Source of the DNA: Tubulanus polymorphus
Lineage: Eukaryota > Nemertea > Palaeonemertea > Tubulaniformes > Tubulanidae
NCBI RefSeq assembly: GCF_964204645.1
Contig: NC_134034.1
Location: 4,744,072 to 4,808,071 of the forward strand
Length of the DNA stretch: 64,000 bases
Direction: 5' to 3'
This document shows, piece by piece, positions 21,566 to 32,219 of the stretch (the stretch's first letter is position 1; each line of letters begins with the position of its first letter). The position numbers and the translations under genes are program-made. The notes under the pieces were generated by a model that was given only the letters and a program-made list of their open reading frames with translations, searched no databases and was not told the DNA's origin.

Positions 21566-21755
21566 AGGTATATTGGGGTCTGATTGAACAGCAATTTTCA
21601 CGAAACAAAAGCTTCCATGGAGGCTGCCATCTTTGTTCGGTCAGAACTGAACAGTGTCGTATGGTCCTGCCATCTGTGCACAGCTAGAGGAACTACAAGT
21701 GATTCTCAGATGAATCGACGGTATGAAGAGGATGTTTTAGTTACTCTCATGTGAC

Positions 21756-21962
21756 CTATGAACCCCCAAATTTAGTGATGTACGCACAAAAATTTGACAC
21801 AGCCGGAAGCAACAGCTTTGTATTACTGCAAATTTCACAGCAGCAAACGATATGTTCAGACATCTCCAGTGAGCGGACATTTTTGGGTCTGAGCTTAATG
21901 AAGCTCTCATATGATATTTTCATCTCGGGATATGCTTTCCTAATTTTCCTATATAAGGACAA
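21756..21962 (-). pseudogene. ORF-X, N-terminal part, with a second copy of the 112-bp piggyBac flank
   Basis: Minus frame MSLYRKIRKAYPEMKISYES continues across the intact TTAA (21895-21898) into LRPKNVRSLEMSEH without interruption. It then leaves the shared segment at 21787. It is the unoccupied arrangement of the site that holds piggyBac at 15730. Confidence 0.55.
21787..21898. repeat. 112-bp direct repeat of the piggyBac left flank
   Basis: Identical by eye to 15622-15733 and 19172-19283. It brackets the whole duplicated piggyBac block in direct orientation, far longer than the 4-bp target duplication of this superfamily. Confidence 0.85.
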
Positions 21963-22523
21963 ATATGTATATACAATAAATATGTAAACCAGAAATATTG
22001 AGCGCTTCTTTATTACTCTCTTTTTGAGAGGGAGTTCCCTATGATGTATTTGAAGGCGGTCTAGCAGACAAGATGGGCAAGTTACCAGTATTGGAGCTCC
22101 GTATTTGATCGAATCAGTAATTTAAAAGCAGTGAGTATATATTCCGTTTTTACGCGGTTTCGTTTCAGAAAAGCTAATATTCCAATTCTCTTATTTGCCT
22201 TAATTCAGGGTTCGTCGCGGGCAGTGAAAGCGGTGAATAGCAGCAACTTGAAAAAAGTCTATTCACGGCTGTTAATAGCAGTGAATTTTTTAAAAAGGCA
22301 GTGGAAATGGGAAAGGGGGCAGTGAATTCGGAAATGTGTTCAATTTTGTCTGAGATTGGCAATTTTAAAATGTCACGAGAAATTTCGTTGAGTTCAAAGA
22401 AAAAAAAAAAATATACCGACGATGTCATGCCGACGGCAATTCAATTTCATTTTATTCATTGGTGTTGTGACCATCGACGTGCCAGCCAATTCAATTCAAT
22501 TTTATTCACGAGTTTTCATTTTT

Positions 22524-23780
22524 AGCCCACTTGGGACTTTAGTCCCAGCAGGCTATTGCGTTCACTTTTCGTCCGTCGTCCGTCCGTCCGTCCGTCCATA
22601 GACGGAATCCAGTTATTTTGGGAAGTTTTTAAGACGCTTCAAGGTAATGTCTTGATATTTGGGTTACACATGTATCTACCCTAGACACATCTTCAGCCCA
22701 AAAACTGGCCCTTTCAGATTCAAGATGGCCGACTGGCAGCCATTGTTGTTCGCCAAAATCAGCACTTTTTACACATTTTTGAACTTTTTTAGGGAAATTT
22801 TGAAGACGCTTTGATCAATGACCTTGATCTTCTGGATGTATGTGAATCCCCCCAGGGCCCATCAGCATAACAAAAATTGGGTCGATCGGACTCAAGATGG
22901 CCGTCCTATGACCTTTTAAGTGCCCAAAAATGTTAATTTTGGCCCAAATTCCGAGTCCTGTAGCTTCCTACTGGTATATCATTTCTCATTGCAATTTGTG
23001 ATGGGTATTCTTTGGAAAGGGATGTTTTATACCTGAGACAGGTATTTTTCATCAGCCAATTATGACGCAATTGGCGGCCATCTTGGTGTCAGCAGTACTC
23101 ATTCGTAAGTGGGAAAAAGTTTTTCCACATTATATTGATACCTAAGCGTATTTTGTTACCACAATCATTTAGAAAGTTGTATGATTCTATGATTGTGGTC
23201 AGTTTCAAGGTCATTGGTTTTTGTATATGGCCACCAGGGGCGTTGAATAATGCAATATCTTAGTATTTCTATATTATATTCGTATCAATGCATATTTTGT
23301 AACCACAATCAATCGCAAAGTTGTAGCTCATGACATTATCTATGATTGTGGCAAGTTTTAAGGCCATTAGTTATTCTATATGGTCACCAGGGGGCGTTGA
23401 ATAGTAGAATCACTTAGTATTTCCATATTAAAGTGGTAACGAGGCATATTTTGTTACCATGATCAATTGCAAAGTTGTAGTTCATGACATGTTCTATGAT
23501 TGTGGTGAGTTTCGAGGTCATTGGGTTTTTAATATGGTCACCAGGGGGCGTTGAATAGTAGAATGACTTAGTATTTCCATATTAAATTGGTAACGAGGCA
23601 TATTTTGTTATCACAATCAATTACAAAATCGTAGCTGCTGACATGTTCTATGATTGTGGTGAGTTTCAAGGTCATTGGATTCTGTATATGGTCACCAGGG
23701 GGCATTGAATATTGAAATTGTTAGATTGTTGAGCATTTGGAACCACTTCCCAAGTGGGCATGGTGTCCCTGGACCCCTAG
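22524..23780 (+). mobile_element. (TCCG)n interspersed repeat, full-length copy
   Basis: It starts AGCCCACTTGGGACTTTAG and ends near TTCCCAAGTGGGCATGG plus about 30 bp. The near-terminal inverted motif is GCCCACTTGGGA. In order it has a short (TCCG)n run (22572-22600), a region shared with the copies at 14.5, 18.1 and 33.7 kb, then four tandem units of about 154 bp each containing CACCAGGGGGCGTTGAATA (23232, 23385, 23539, 23693). Non-coding, probably a non-autonomous DNA transposon. Confidence 0.7.
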
Positions 23781-23888
23781 TTATGGTTGCCATGGCTACC
23801 AGGTCCAGGCACCTGTTTCACAAAATTGCAAATGGCGGTGGTTTGCGTTCAGATTTTTTATAATTCTCTGGCCCGTTACACTAGAAAA

Positions 23889-24041
23889 ATGGGAAAACGT
23901 ACATCGCAAGATTCGTGGCTTCATCATCCGGAGTACCGTAGCTGGATTGAACGTGTTCCGAATTGTATTCATAAGTTTAGATGTAGAATTTGCATGAAAT
24001 CGAACGAACTTGGAGCCGGTGGAAGTATTATGCGAATATAC
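23889..24041 (+). pseudogene. hAT N-terminal BED-type zinc finger exon
   Basis: ATG 23889 reads MGKRTSQDSW, then HPEYRSWIERV, then CRICMKSNELGAGG. The WI...C-x2-C...GG spacing is typical of the BED-like fingers at the start of hAT transposases. The histidines should follow in a missing part. The reading frame runs on to 24110 without similarity. It lies inside CAGGGTTC-type hAT ends, which agrees with the call. Confidence 0.5.
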
Positions 24042-24204
24042 CTAGTTGGTGCTTTTTGGTTTTTCAACGGGTGTTTGATTGTTTTGGCTCTATCCGTAGT
24101 CTTTTGGTAACATGTCTTTACTAGGTAGCCAAATAGCAGTGAATTTTTGTCAGCAGTGACACAATGAACCCTGTTAATTAGTCTTTCTGTTATTTCCAGA
24201 TTCC

Positions 24205-26507
24205 AGCGTAGTTTAGACGAAAAAATAACCCTGAGGAATTAGGTAGAATTTAAGCGGTATCTGTTGGCCGTGGACGGTGTGCTCAGTGTATAGGTCTGTA
24301 TTTATCAGACGACTGAAGTGTATACTAACACATTTTAGTGGTTTACTTTAAATCTCCACATGTCGCTCCATTGAGTTAGTTTGTCTATCGATTTTTGATT
24401 GAGATTTTCAATTGTTTTAGTTTTCACGTTGTGTGTGTTCCATAGACTCATATCGTCTGCGAACAATGACTATTGACTATAGTGACTAGTTTTAATTGTA
24501 TCCGAGGGAAAATCGTTTATATAGATGATAAAAAGTGTCGGCGAGAAAATCCCTCCTTGGTGACTCCAGCGTTTATTTGCCGTGGCTGGCTAATAATACA
24601 TCCTTCATTTGCGACTCTGAAGGTTCGGCCTTGTAAGTAATTTTTCAACAAAAGTTTAAAGTTGTTTGGAATAGATAGATGATTTTGTAGATAATTCCGT
24701 CGTGCCAAAGTTTATCGAACACTTTCTCTAGGTCGAAAAATGTTGCACGCGTGCATTGTCGAAGTTTTAGGCCTTAAGCGATATCATGAGACATTTTTAG
24801 TATTTGATCTACGGTCGAATGTCCTTTTTGAAAACCAGCTTGTATTTCCGTGAAAAAATTTGTATTTTCTAAATAAGCAGTTAGTTTATTAGTCATGAAT
24901 TTTTCGAAAATTTTTCCAATCGAGTTGGTTAGACTGATAGGGCGCATATTTTGGCAAAGTGTAGCACCTTTACCAGCTTTTGGAATCATAGTAATTTTCG
25001 CGGACTTCCAGAATGTAATATAATAGCCATTTCTCTGGCAATAGTTAAAGATATGACATAGGTGAGTTAAAAATATCGGAGGACAATTCTTTATAATCCC
25101 ATGCGTGATTTAATTTTTTTCCGGGTGCTTTATTAAGTTTCAACTGTTTGATGTAGTGCTTAATATCTATTTCGGTAATTGTTTCGTTCAATATATGTCC
25201 CATGTCTTCTTCAGTGTTTTCTAATACGAAGTTTCTATTGGATTCTTCTACGAAACGTTTGTGTTGATCGCTGAAGTTTGGATCCGAAGGCGTTTGAAAA
25301 ACGTCGAATAAAAAATCGGCATATAGTTCAACTATATCTTTATCGTTACTCGCGGTTCGATCATTATAAGCTAAGTTCGAAATACCTGCTTTATAAACGT
25401 TACCCTTAATGTTTTTGAAACCTTGCCAGAATTTACTCGAGTTCGGATTCGATGTATTTAAGGCTATGTCATCTAATAGTTTTTTAGTCTTACTATTTTT
25501 GTGGTCTCGCATAAGTTTTCTAATTTCAAGAGTTAATCTATTATATTGCGACTTTAAATAAGGGTGACAGGTTTAAACGTATTCTCGTTTTAAATAGCGT
25601 CGCCGTTTAATTATTAGTTCTATATTACGAGGTAAATGGTCAACTCGTTTGGATCTGTTATTATTTTTCATGCTATTCTGTCTCTTAATTTCGTTAATTA
25701 TTTCTAATTCTATGTTGCTGTTAATAGTTTCCACCTGTTCATTGGTAATTAAATTCGTTGTATCAATCATCGAGAGCTTGTCAGATGCGTTCTTGTGGAA
25801 TTTTGACCAGTCGGTATATAGCTCGCGATCGATGACTTTCGGACGTGTGGAAATATTAATTAAGATGGGTCGATGATCACTATTGATGCTATCACAAGCA
25901 TTAAAATAGTTTAATTTGGGGAATATATGCGGACTACAAAGCGCTCTATCAAAAATATCAGTGTTTCCTCTCTGACGGTAATCATAATAGGTATGGTCTT
26001 TAGTATTTAGCGAGATAAGACCGTGAGTATTAATAATGTTGGTTAGATTAATCCCGGCTGCGTTAGTCGTACAGTTGCCGAGTATCGCGTGTTTAGCGTT
26101 TAGATCACCCAAAATGAAAAAGTTAGGATTTCGATCGTTCGATAACATCTACAAATTGTGGTTCGAGAATTTTCGCAGTAGGGCAATAGACCCCTATGAC
26201 ATTGAAAGTGATGTTATCGTTATTTTTCACGGATAAGGCTATATATTCAGTTGAATCGCTGTTAAATTCAATGTAAGTTGTTCGATAAACAGGTCACGGT
26301 TGTACAGGGCCATTAAACCCCCTCCGGATTTTCCTGTCCTCAGTTTATGAATGTTCTTATAATTATTGAGATTAAAATTTATCGTTTTACATTTGGTTTC
26401 GGCTACAAAAAGAATATCAACATTCTTCATAATTCGGTTATTTCTGGCAATTTGCGTTTCACACCGTTTATGTTTAAATAACATATATTCAGAGTAGACT
26501 TAGCCAT
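24205..26507 (-). pseudogene. Jockey-like LINE ORF2 (endonuclease and reverse transcriptase), decayed and 3'-truncated
   Basis: ATG at 26507 opens MAKSTLNICYLNINGVKRK, the start of an apurinic-type endonuclease. After a stop, FVAETK (active-site Glu) follows, then FILGDLNAKH, then SINSDHRPIL (25573-26148). The RT frame 24774-24989 has MRPISLTNSIGKIFEK and QAGFQKGHSTVDQI. The PQG-type motif near 24546-24570 is frameshifted. FADD (24452-24463) is the catalytic RT motif. The frame continues to about 24205, where the element stops next to the hAT boundary, so the RT C-terminus, 3' UTR and tail are missing. Several stops and frameshifts make it inactive. Confidence 0.85.
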
Positions 26508-26579
26508 GGGAAAAAGTTGAATAATTGTTTAAAAGAAAGTTAATGTGTTAGATTTAAAATCAGTTTGTCGCTTACGATT

Positions 26580-26765
26580 CTATTTACCTATATTTGTATC
26601 GCTAGCCGATAACGGTCTCGTTGTTTTTATTTTACTCAGCCGGTGTGAATTTTTACCGATTGTGTAATCATATATATCTTTTCCACTGATTATTAGATTA
26701 GTGTGGTCTAACGTGCTTTCACTAATTCCAGCACATATGTCGGATAGGCTGTTCTCTTTGTTCAA
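26580..26765 (-). pseudogene. Short ORF between LINE ORF1 and ORF2
   Basis: 61 codons (MNKENSLSDICAG and onward, with DYTIGKNSHRLSKIK) lie between the ORF1 stop and the ORF2 start. It could be the displaced C-terminus of ORF1 after a frameshift. No domain recognised. Confidence 0.3.
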
Positions 26766-26798
26766 TCGTACTCTATAAATTATGTCTGCTATAAGCGA

Positions 26799-27837
26799 TT
26801 AAAATGATGTTTCATTTAATGTTATAAGTTTGTTCGGTAGTGGGGTTTCTTTTGGTTTGTCTAAAGAGTATCTGCGTTTCGGAATTGGTGGTTGGGTTGT
26901 GTTTTGTTCCAATGGAGGGGGTTTCTGAGGTAAATTTTGCTTTTGTTTACGTGGAGTTGGCACGGGTTTTCTTCTTTCTTTCGTATTAGCGATCCTTGAA
27001 TTTGATTTCGATCTCGACCTAGATCTCTCGCGTTGTTTTTGTATTTGTTCTTGCACAAAAGTACAAGCTCCATCGAAGGTTCGGTGTTCTCCACCACAGT
27101 TGGAACAAACGAAATTTTCTTTAATGGAGCACTCATGTGTCGGGTGGTACTTTGCGCATTTTGCGTAGATCTCGTTTTCTTCTATACACCTATACTGATT
27201 GTGACCGAACACTTGGCATTTTCTACATTGTAGAATGCTCGGCGCGCGTCTGTACGCGACGCATCTTTTCTTTACCCCGGTGAATATTTCTAGACCGTTA
27301 GTTAGTAGGAAATCGTGATCTGATTTTTCGGTAAGCACAACTTTGATTTTGTCGGTTGTTTTATTCGTTAGCGCCGATTTCATTTTCATTATGTATTTCG
27401 GTGTTATTGAGTGATCGGTTAGCGCGATATCAATATCTCTCTCGCTGTATTTAGCAACTTTGTTAATTGCTACGATGAATTCAGCCGGTTTCTCGAGCTT
27501 GTGAAAAGAAATGTCGTATTTCGAAATTTTTTGAATTTAAGATTAGTTTCATGTCGCGATAGGATTCTGGGTTAATTCTGTAATCCCCGGACATGAGGCG
27601 TTTTATTGATTTGATCTTAATGTTGGGGATTTCTTTAACGAGAGTCCTTATAAAGGTCGGTTCATTCATGTATTTCGCTACTCTCGTAGCAATTATCGGT
27701 CTGCATGTATTTTCGTCGGTCTGATGGAATTTGGTTCGTCTTTGGCCGTCGTCCGATGGCGACTCACATGCCGGTCGTTTTCTGGATGTCGAGTCCGTAC
27801 TTAAAGGTACATTTTCAGTTAATCTCGGGTTTTCCAT
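26799..27837 (-). pseudogene. Jockey-like LINE ORF1 (Gag-like, zinc knuckles)
   Basis: ATG 27837 starts MENPRLTENVPLSTDSTSRK. The frame stops at 27481 and resumes in a second frame (27389-26799) after one shift. The second frame carries three CCHC-type knuckles: CRKCQVFGHNQYRC, then CAKYHPTHEC, then CSNCGGEHRTFDGAC. An Arg-Ser and Pro-rich tail follows. This order is typical of Jockey-clade ORF1 proteins, which bind element RNA. Because ORF1 is complete at its start, the LINE is 5'-complete and 3'-truncated, the reverse of the usual pattern. Confidence 0.8.
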
Positions 27838-28040
27838 ATTTTCAGCGGGAATTACCTTCCAATTTGCGTGGAAAACCGTCCACGTTTATATGAGTGTTCA
27901 TCGTAAACGGGAAATGCCATGTACTGCCACTAAATCTATTCATCGATCTCGAACCATCGATAAAAGATGATTTGGGGGCAATAAAAATTATACGTGTACT
28001 ATCGACCATTGCCCCATCGAGCAACGTCCCTATGACCAAC

Positions 28041-28442
28041 GTCCACACCCTTGGCACGTTTCAGGAAGTTTGAGTCCACAGAGTTGTATTGGAAGTTGCA
28101 TGATCTGTGTCTATCAAGCCCTTGTATCCTTCGCTCTCTGATTGGTCCACTTGCCGATATTAGTCACCTGACCTTCGGTTTTCTTGGTATTTTTCTCGTG
28201 AAATCGATCTATCAAGCAGTAGTGCTCACTGCAGTCGGTAGTTGGATGTGCTGAGTTCGCTTGTCTTTTGATGGGTTTCGTAAAGCATGGTTTATCCACT
28301 CGTAAGGTGCAACTTTTTGCTGCCTCAATATTTTCTTGTGCAATTGTTGGCGCAATACGACCCATGCTTTGCGAAAATACATCGATTGCACAACAGTTAT
28401 TTACATGTGTGCCAGTTTTTGTGCAAAATCATAGCTAATGGT
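28041..28442. repeat. Unclassified repeat module R1, copy 1; copy 2 at 31114-31515
   Basis: About 400 bp from GTCCACACCCTTGGCACG to ATCATAGCTAATGG, present twice in the same orientation with a few percent divergence. The minus strand reads IAPTIAQENIEAAKSCTL, then VDKPCFTKPIKRQANSAHP, conserved between the copies, with short breaks. No family recognised. Together with module R2 it marks two copies of one larger element. Confidence 0.75.
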
Positions 28443-29737
28443 AGGTATGTGGGAATATTTTTGGATGTTATCAGATTACATATTGAAATACACCATTGGA
28501 AAGAGCCAAAAGAGAGCTTTTCGGGGATGTATAAAACATTAATGTAGCTTGAAAAATAAAAAAGTTACGGCAAATTGAATATCATTAATTAGGCCTAATT
28601 TTGGGGCGTTTGTTTATAAGAAAAACAGAAGACAGCCTGTGACCAATTCCGCCTCAGTTTTGAACAAAAACTACCATAACTTTTTTATTTATTGAGATAT
28701 CTACATGAAATTTTCAGGGCTTGTAGGTCTCACTATGCTGTATAGCATAAATACATGTTTTTCTCATACCTTAAACATTTAGCAGCAATGGGACTTAAAT
28801 CCTCATAAGTAGAAAAAAAGAAATTCAATGACCGACCATCAGCAAAAAGCATTTTTGTCCATTCAACAACATTCACTAGTGTGGTTCTTATTTCCTTTTA
28901 AACATACACAAATTAACATAGTACCACATCATCACACACAAAATCTGCTGCTAATTCGACGACTCTGATATCATAATCTTCGGCATCATCATATGTTACA
29001 TCCTTTCCCCAATAACCAATCGAGTATAAATTCCCAGTTTTCCTTTTCCTAATTTTTATTAAGATGTTGTAATGGGTCCAAAAATCGACAAATGAGGTTA
29101 TAACTTTGACACAAAGTCATGCAATCTACTATGTTTATGCGCAAAATGTAGCTTCATCATGCGGCCTGAATCTGGTGGAAATGGAATTTTGAATATCGCG
29201 TACATTTAAGAGAAATCGACGAATTTGTGGCGATTTTTAAAGAAATTTCAAGGAGCATTTTGTTTCATAAAACGGCTAGAAGGCCGATGTACAACGTTAC
29301 ATTGAAGTAAAATAACTGCTCCCTGCGGTTGGCTGAGCTCCCGCTGTCAATCAATGTAAGGACATATTCGATTGACGCAGACAAACCCGTCTTTTAATCT
29401 TCTCATCTATTAATCTGCTCGGTTCTAGTTTCTCATTTCCCAGTCATGGGAGAGTCTTATATGTTTATTTTTAATTTGATAGCCGTAGTGTCGATTCCGT
29501 CTCCCCATATCTTATTTCATTATGCAAATAACCGAAGATTCAATCGAACGGAAGATTATGCGCGCACAATCGAATAGGCCCAAACCTCGTCTCGCTTCAA
29601 GTTTTAAGTTAGCGATATTTTACCTACTATACAACGGCACGCATAATCCTTTACGTATGATATCCTGACGATGTGTTGAATTCGATAAAACCTCACTTCG
29701 AACGCTTAAGATCACTAGAAATGTAAAAAAATTTCTG
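28443..29737. other. No gene recognised
   Basis: Interior of the 28.0-30.2 kb copy that is absent or different in the 31.1-32.2 kb copy. No ORF of note. Confidence 0.4.
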
Positions 29738-30155
29738 CATTAAAACTTTTCTTCAAGCCCATTTTTGGACATCATTTGGACGGATGGCCGCGTCAATTCT
29801 TCCATTCTGAACCAAATATCATCAAAAATTAATTTTAGAAAAATTAATTTAAAATTAATTTTTCTAATAAATTCTATAACCTATTACTGCCTTCTTAAAA
29901 TTTTAGAAATGTCTTTCGACACCTTAAATTCAAGATATTGTTCTAGCTTTGTCAAACACAAGATATTGCTCTAGTCACTTCAAATGCAAGATATGGTTCT
30001 AGCTGGGTTAAACGCTAGATATGTCTTTAGATTAGACACTTTAAATGCTAGATATTATTCTAGCTTCGTTAAACACAAGATATTACTTAAAAAAAGTCTG
30101 TGAGTTGCAAATGTTGTAAAAACATTCGAGTGAATGTATTTTGAACAAAAAAAAT
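29738..30155. repeat. Repeat module R2, copy 1, with short tandem words; copy 2 at 31767-32219
   Basis: Starts GCATTAAAACTTT and ends near GAATGTATTTTGAACAA. The middle holds alternating imperfect units of about 35-40 bp built from TTAAACACAAGATATTGCTCTAG and CTTCAAATGCAAGATAT. Copy 2 has the same order with different unit numbers, so the array length varies between copies. Confidence 0.7.
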
Positions 30156-30164
30156 AATACAAGT

Positions 30165-30451
30165 ATTATACTTAGGCGGTTTCCGAGGTTTGTCTTGACT
30201 CTGTTTTGAACAGAAAACGCCCTCTCGGTTTCAGCATTACCCATCATAACCAAGCAGGAAAAGGAAAATAGCTTGTACATGCCTGAAAATGATTTTAGTT
30301 CGGTTCTAAGAACATTTCGCAAATCAGTTTTGTTTTGGTCAATGTAATTTATGAAGTAAGGTTCCTTGAAACAGCTCTCTGTGCTCCTGATTCTCAAAAA
30401 GGACCTTGAATAGTTCAAGAGGTCTCCTGTGGCGTTGTTGTTCATCAACAA
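30165..30451 (-). pseudogene. hAT transposase C-terminal dimerisation fragment
   Basis: The minus frame contains LFSFSCLVMMGNAETERAFS, then NRVKTNLGNRLS, the hAT dimerisation motif (NAETERxFS...NRxKTxLxNRLS). Similarity stops right at the border of repeat module R2 (about 30155-30165), so the fragment was cut by that repeat or captured by it. The ATG at 30451 is probably not a true start. Confidence 0.7.
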
Positions 30452-30849
30452 GGCTGTGCCGCACCTTTACACATTTAAACATCAGGAATTCTTGACAACA
30501 AATCTACAATGAGTAGATGAATAAATTACAAGTTTGCAAAGGAGTGCATTACCAGCATCAATACAAAAGGCCTACCTCGGCATCTGCTTATGGGGGAAAT
30601 ACTCTGTGATCAACCACTTTCTCCTCTCCGAAGTGACGTCATAGAGTAGCCAAGTGGGCAACGTCCCATTGCAGCAGGTTATCTTCAGGCTATGATTTAC
30701 AAAGATCTAAAAGAAAATTTCAGGTATAATCATTGTGATGTTTAGATCAGTATAGTTCTTTTAGATGTTCATTGTGAGTGTAAAAATCATCTTGGTAAGG
30801 CCTACCTGCATTGCATTGTTCATCGATGGCTGGGAATCGTTGTTCTAGA

Positions 30850-31119
30850 TTATCTAAGAATGTTGAGAACAGTAGCCCTCAGTCTCCTTAACTGGACAAT
30901 TTGTTTTCCATAATCTTCATAATATACGTTATTAGGTTTAATTGTTGTTAGGCTGCTTAGATCCACCCCTGCCATTAAGGCCTTTTCTTCTGAATTTCTT
31001 CTCTGTCTTTTCGCCAGTGGCTCGTCCCCCATTCTTACTTTTCCCTCTGACATGGCATGGAATAACGCTCTTTTCAATCTGAATACACCAGATATTAACG
31101 GTGAAGATGGAACGTCCAT
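30850..31119 (-). CDS. Hypothetical protein or exon next to module R1
   Basis: 89 codons with a basic patch (AKRQRRNSEEK) and otherwise protein-like composition (MAGVDLSSLTTIKPNNVYYE). The ATG lies at the border of module R1. The stop at 30850 may be intronic. Not recognised. Confidence 0.25.
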   Translation of the reverse strand: MDVPSSPLISGVFRLKRALFHAMSEGKVRMGDEPLAKRQRRNSEEKALMAGVDLSSLTTIKPNNVYYEDYGKQIVQLRRLRATVLNILR

Positions 31120-31515
31120 ACCCTTGACACGTTTCAGGAAGTTTGAGTCCGCAGAGTTGTATTGGAAATTGCATGAACCGTGTCTATCAAGCCCTCGTAT
31201 CCTTTGCTCTCTGATTGGTCCACTGGCCGATATTAGTCACCTGACCTTCGGTTTTCTTGCTTTTTTTCTCGTGTAATCGATCTATCAAGCAGTAGTGCTC
31301 ACTGCAGTCGGTAGTTGGATGTGCTGAGTTCGCTTGTCTTTTGATGGGTTTCGTTAAGCATGGTTCATCCACTCGTAAGGTACAATTTTTTGCTGCCTCA
31401 AAATTTTCTTGTGCAATTGTTGGTGCAATACGACCCATGTTTTGTGAAAATACATCGATTGTACAACAGTTATTTACATGTGTGCCAGTTTTTGTGCAAA
31501 ATCATAGCTAATGGT
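31114..31515. repeat. Unclassified repeat module R1, copy 2
   Basis: Second copy of 28041-28442. Outside it the flanks differ: upstream is the 30850-31119 ORF, and downstream is a different sequence (GTGTTTGGATTATG). Confidence 0.75.
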
Positions 31516-31766
31516 GTTTGGATTATGTTTGATGGACAGCAGTACATCGCCATAGTGTTGCACGCGTTCGGCCTGGAGAATAAATTTCAGTACGTAAATG
31601 ACCCCATGAGGACATGCCTTAGGGAGCCATCCACCTCGATAAAGTGAGATTTAAATATAATGATATAATTCAATAAATGATGTTGGATTGAGATGGAAGT
31701 GAAGGGTAATTTGATCGCCGGTATAGTTCATTAGAATATCAAAAAGTTAGAGAATAATATGTATAT

Positions 31767-32219
31767 GCATTAAAACTTTACCTCAAGCCCATTTTTGGAC
31801 ATCATCAAGGATGGATGGCCGCTTCAATTCTTCCATTCTGAACCAAATATCATCAAAAACAAAAATTGTTTAAACTAATAAATTGTATAAACTATTACTG
31901 CCTTCTTTGAACGTTAGAAATGTCTTCAGACACCTTAAATGCAAGATATTGTTCTTGCTTTTTTAAACACAAGATATTGCTTTAGTCACTTCAAATGCAA
32001 GACTTTGTTCTAGCTGGGTTAAACACTAGATATGTCTTTAGCCACTTAAAATGGAAGATATTGCTCTAGCTGCCTTAAACACAAGATGTGTCTTTGGACA
32101 CTTTAAATGCAAGATATTGTTCTAGCTTCGTTAAACACAACATATTGCTTAAGAAAAGTCTGTGAGTTGCAAATGTTGGAAAATCATTCGAGTGAATGTA
32201 TTTTGAACAACAAAAATAA
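31767..32219. repeat. Repeat module R2, copy 2
   Basis: Same start and end as 29738-30155, with extra tandem units (CTAGATATGTCTTTAG-type) near 32030-32100. Confidence 0.7.

Larger units (their letters stand above)
22206..24173 (+). mobile_element. hAT element of a second family, containing a nested repeat
   Basis: CAGGGTTCGTCGCGGGCAGTG starts at 22206 and, inverted, CAGGGTTCATTGTGTCACTG ends at 24173. TTAATT borders both sides (22200-22205 and 24174-24179), compatible with an imperfect 8-bp duplication. Inside are a BED-type finger exon (23889-24041) and the (TCCG)n repeat at 22524-23780, which inserted later. No catalytic domain remains. Confidence 0.55.

Noticed and set aside
23232-23700. 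CRISPR-like array (regular 154-bp spacing of a common word)
   Set aside because: Whole 154-bp units are repeated, with no short repeat/unique spacer pattern, in a eukaryotic interspersed repeat.
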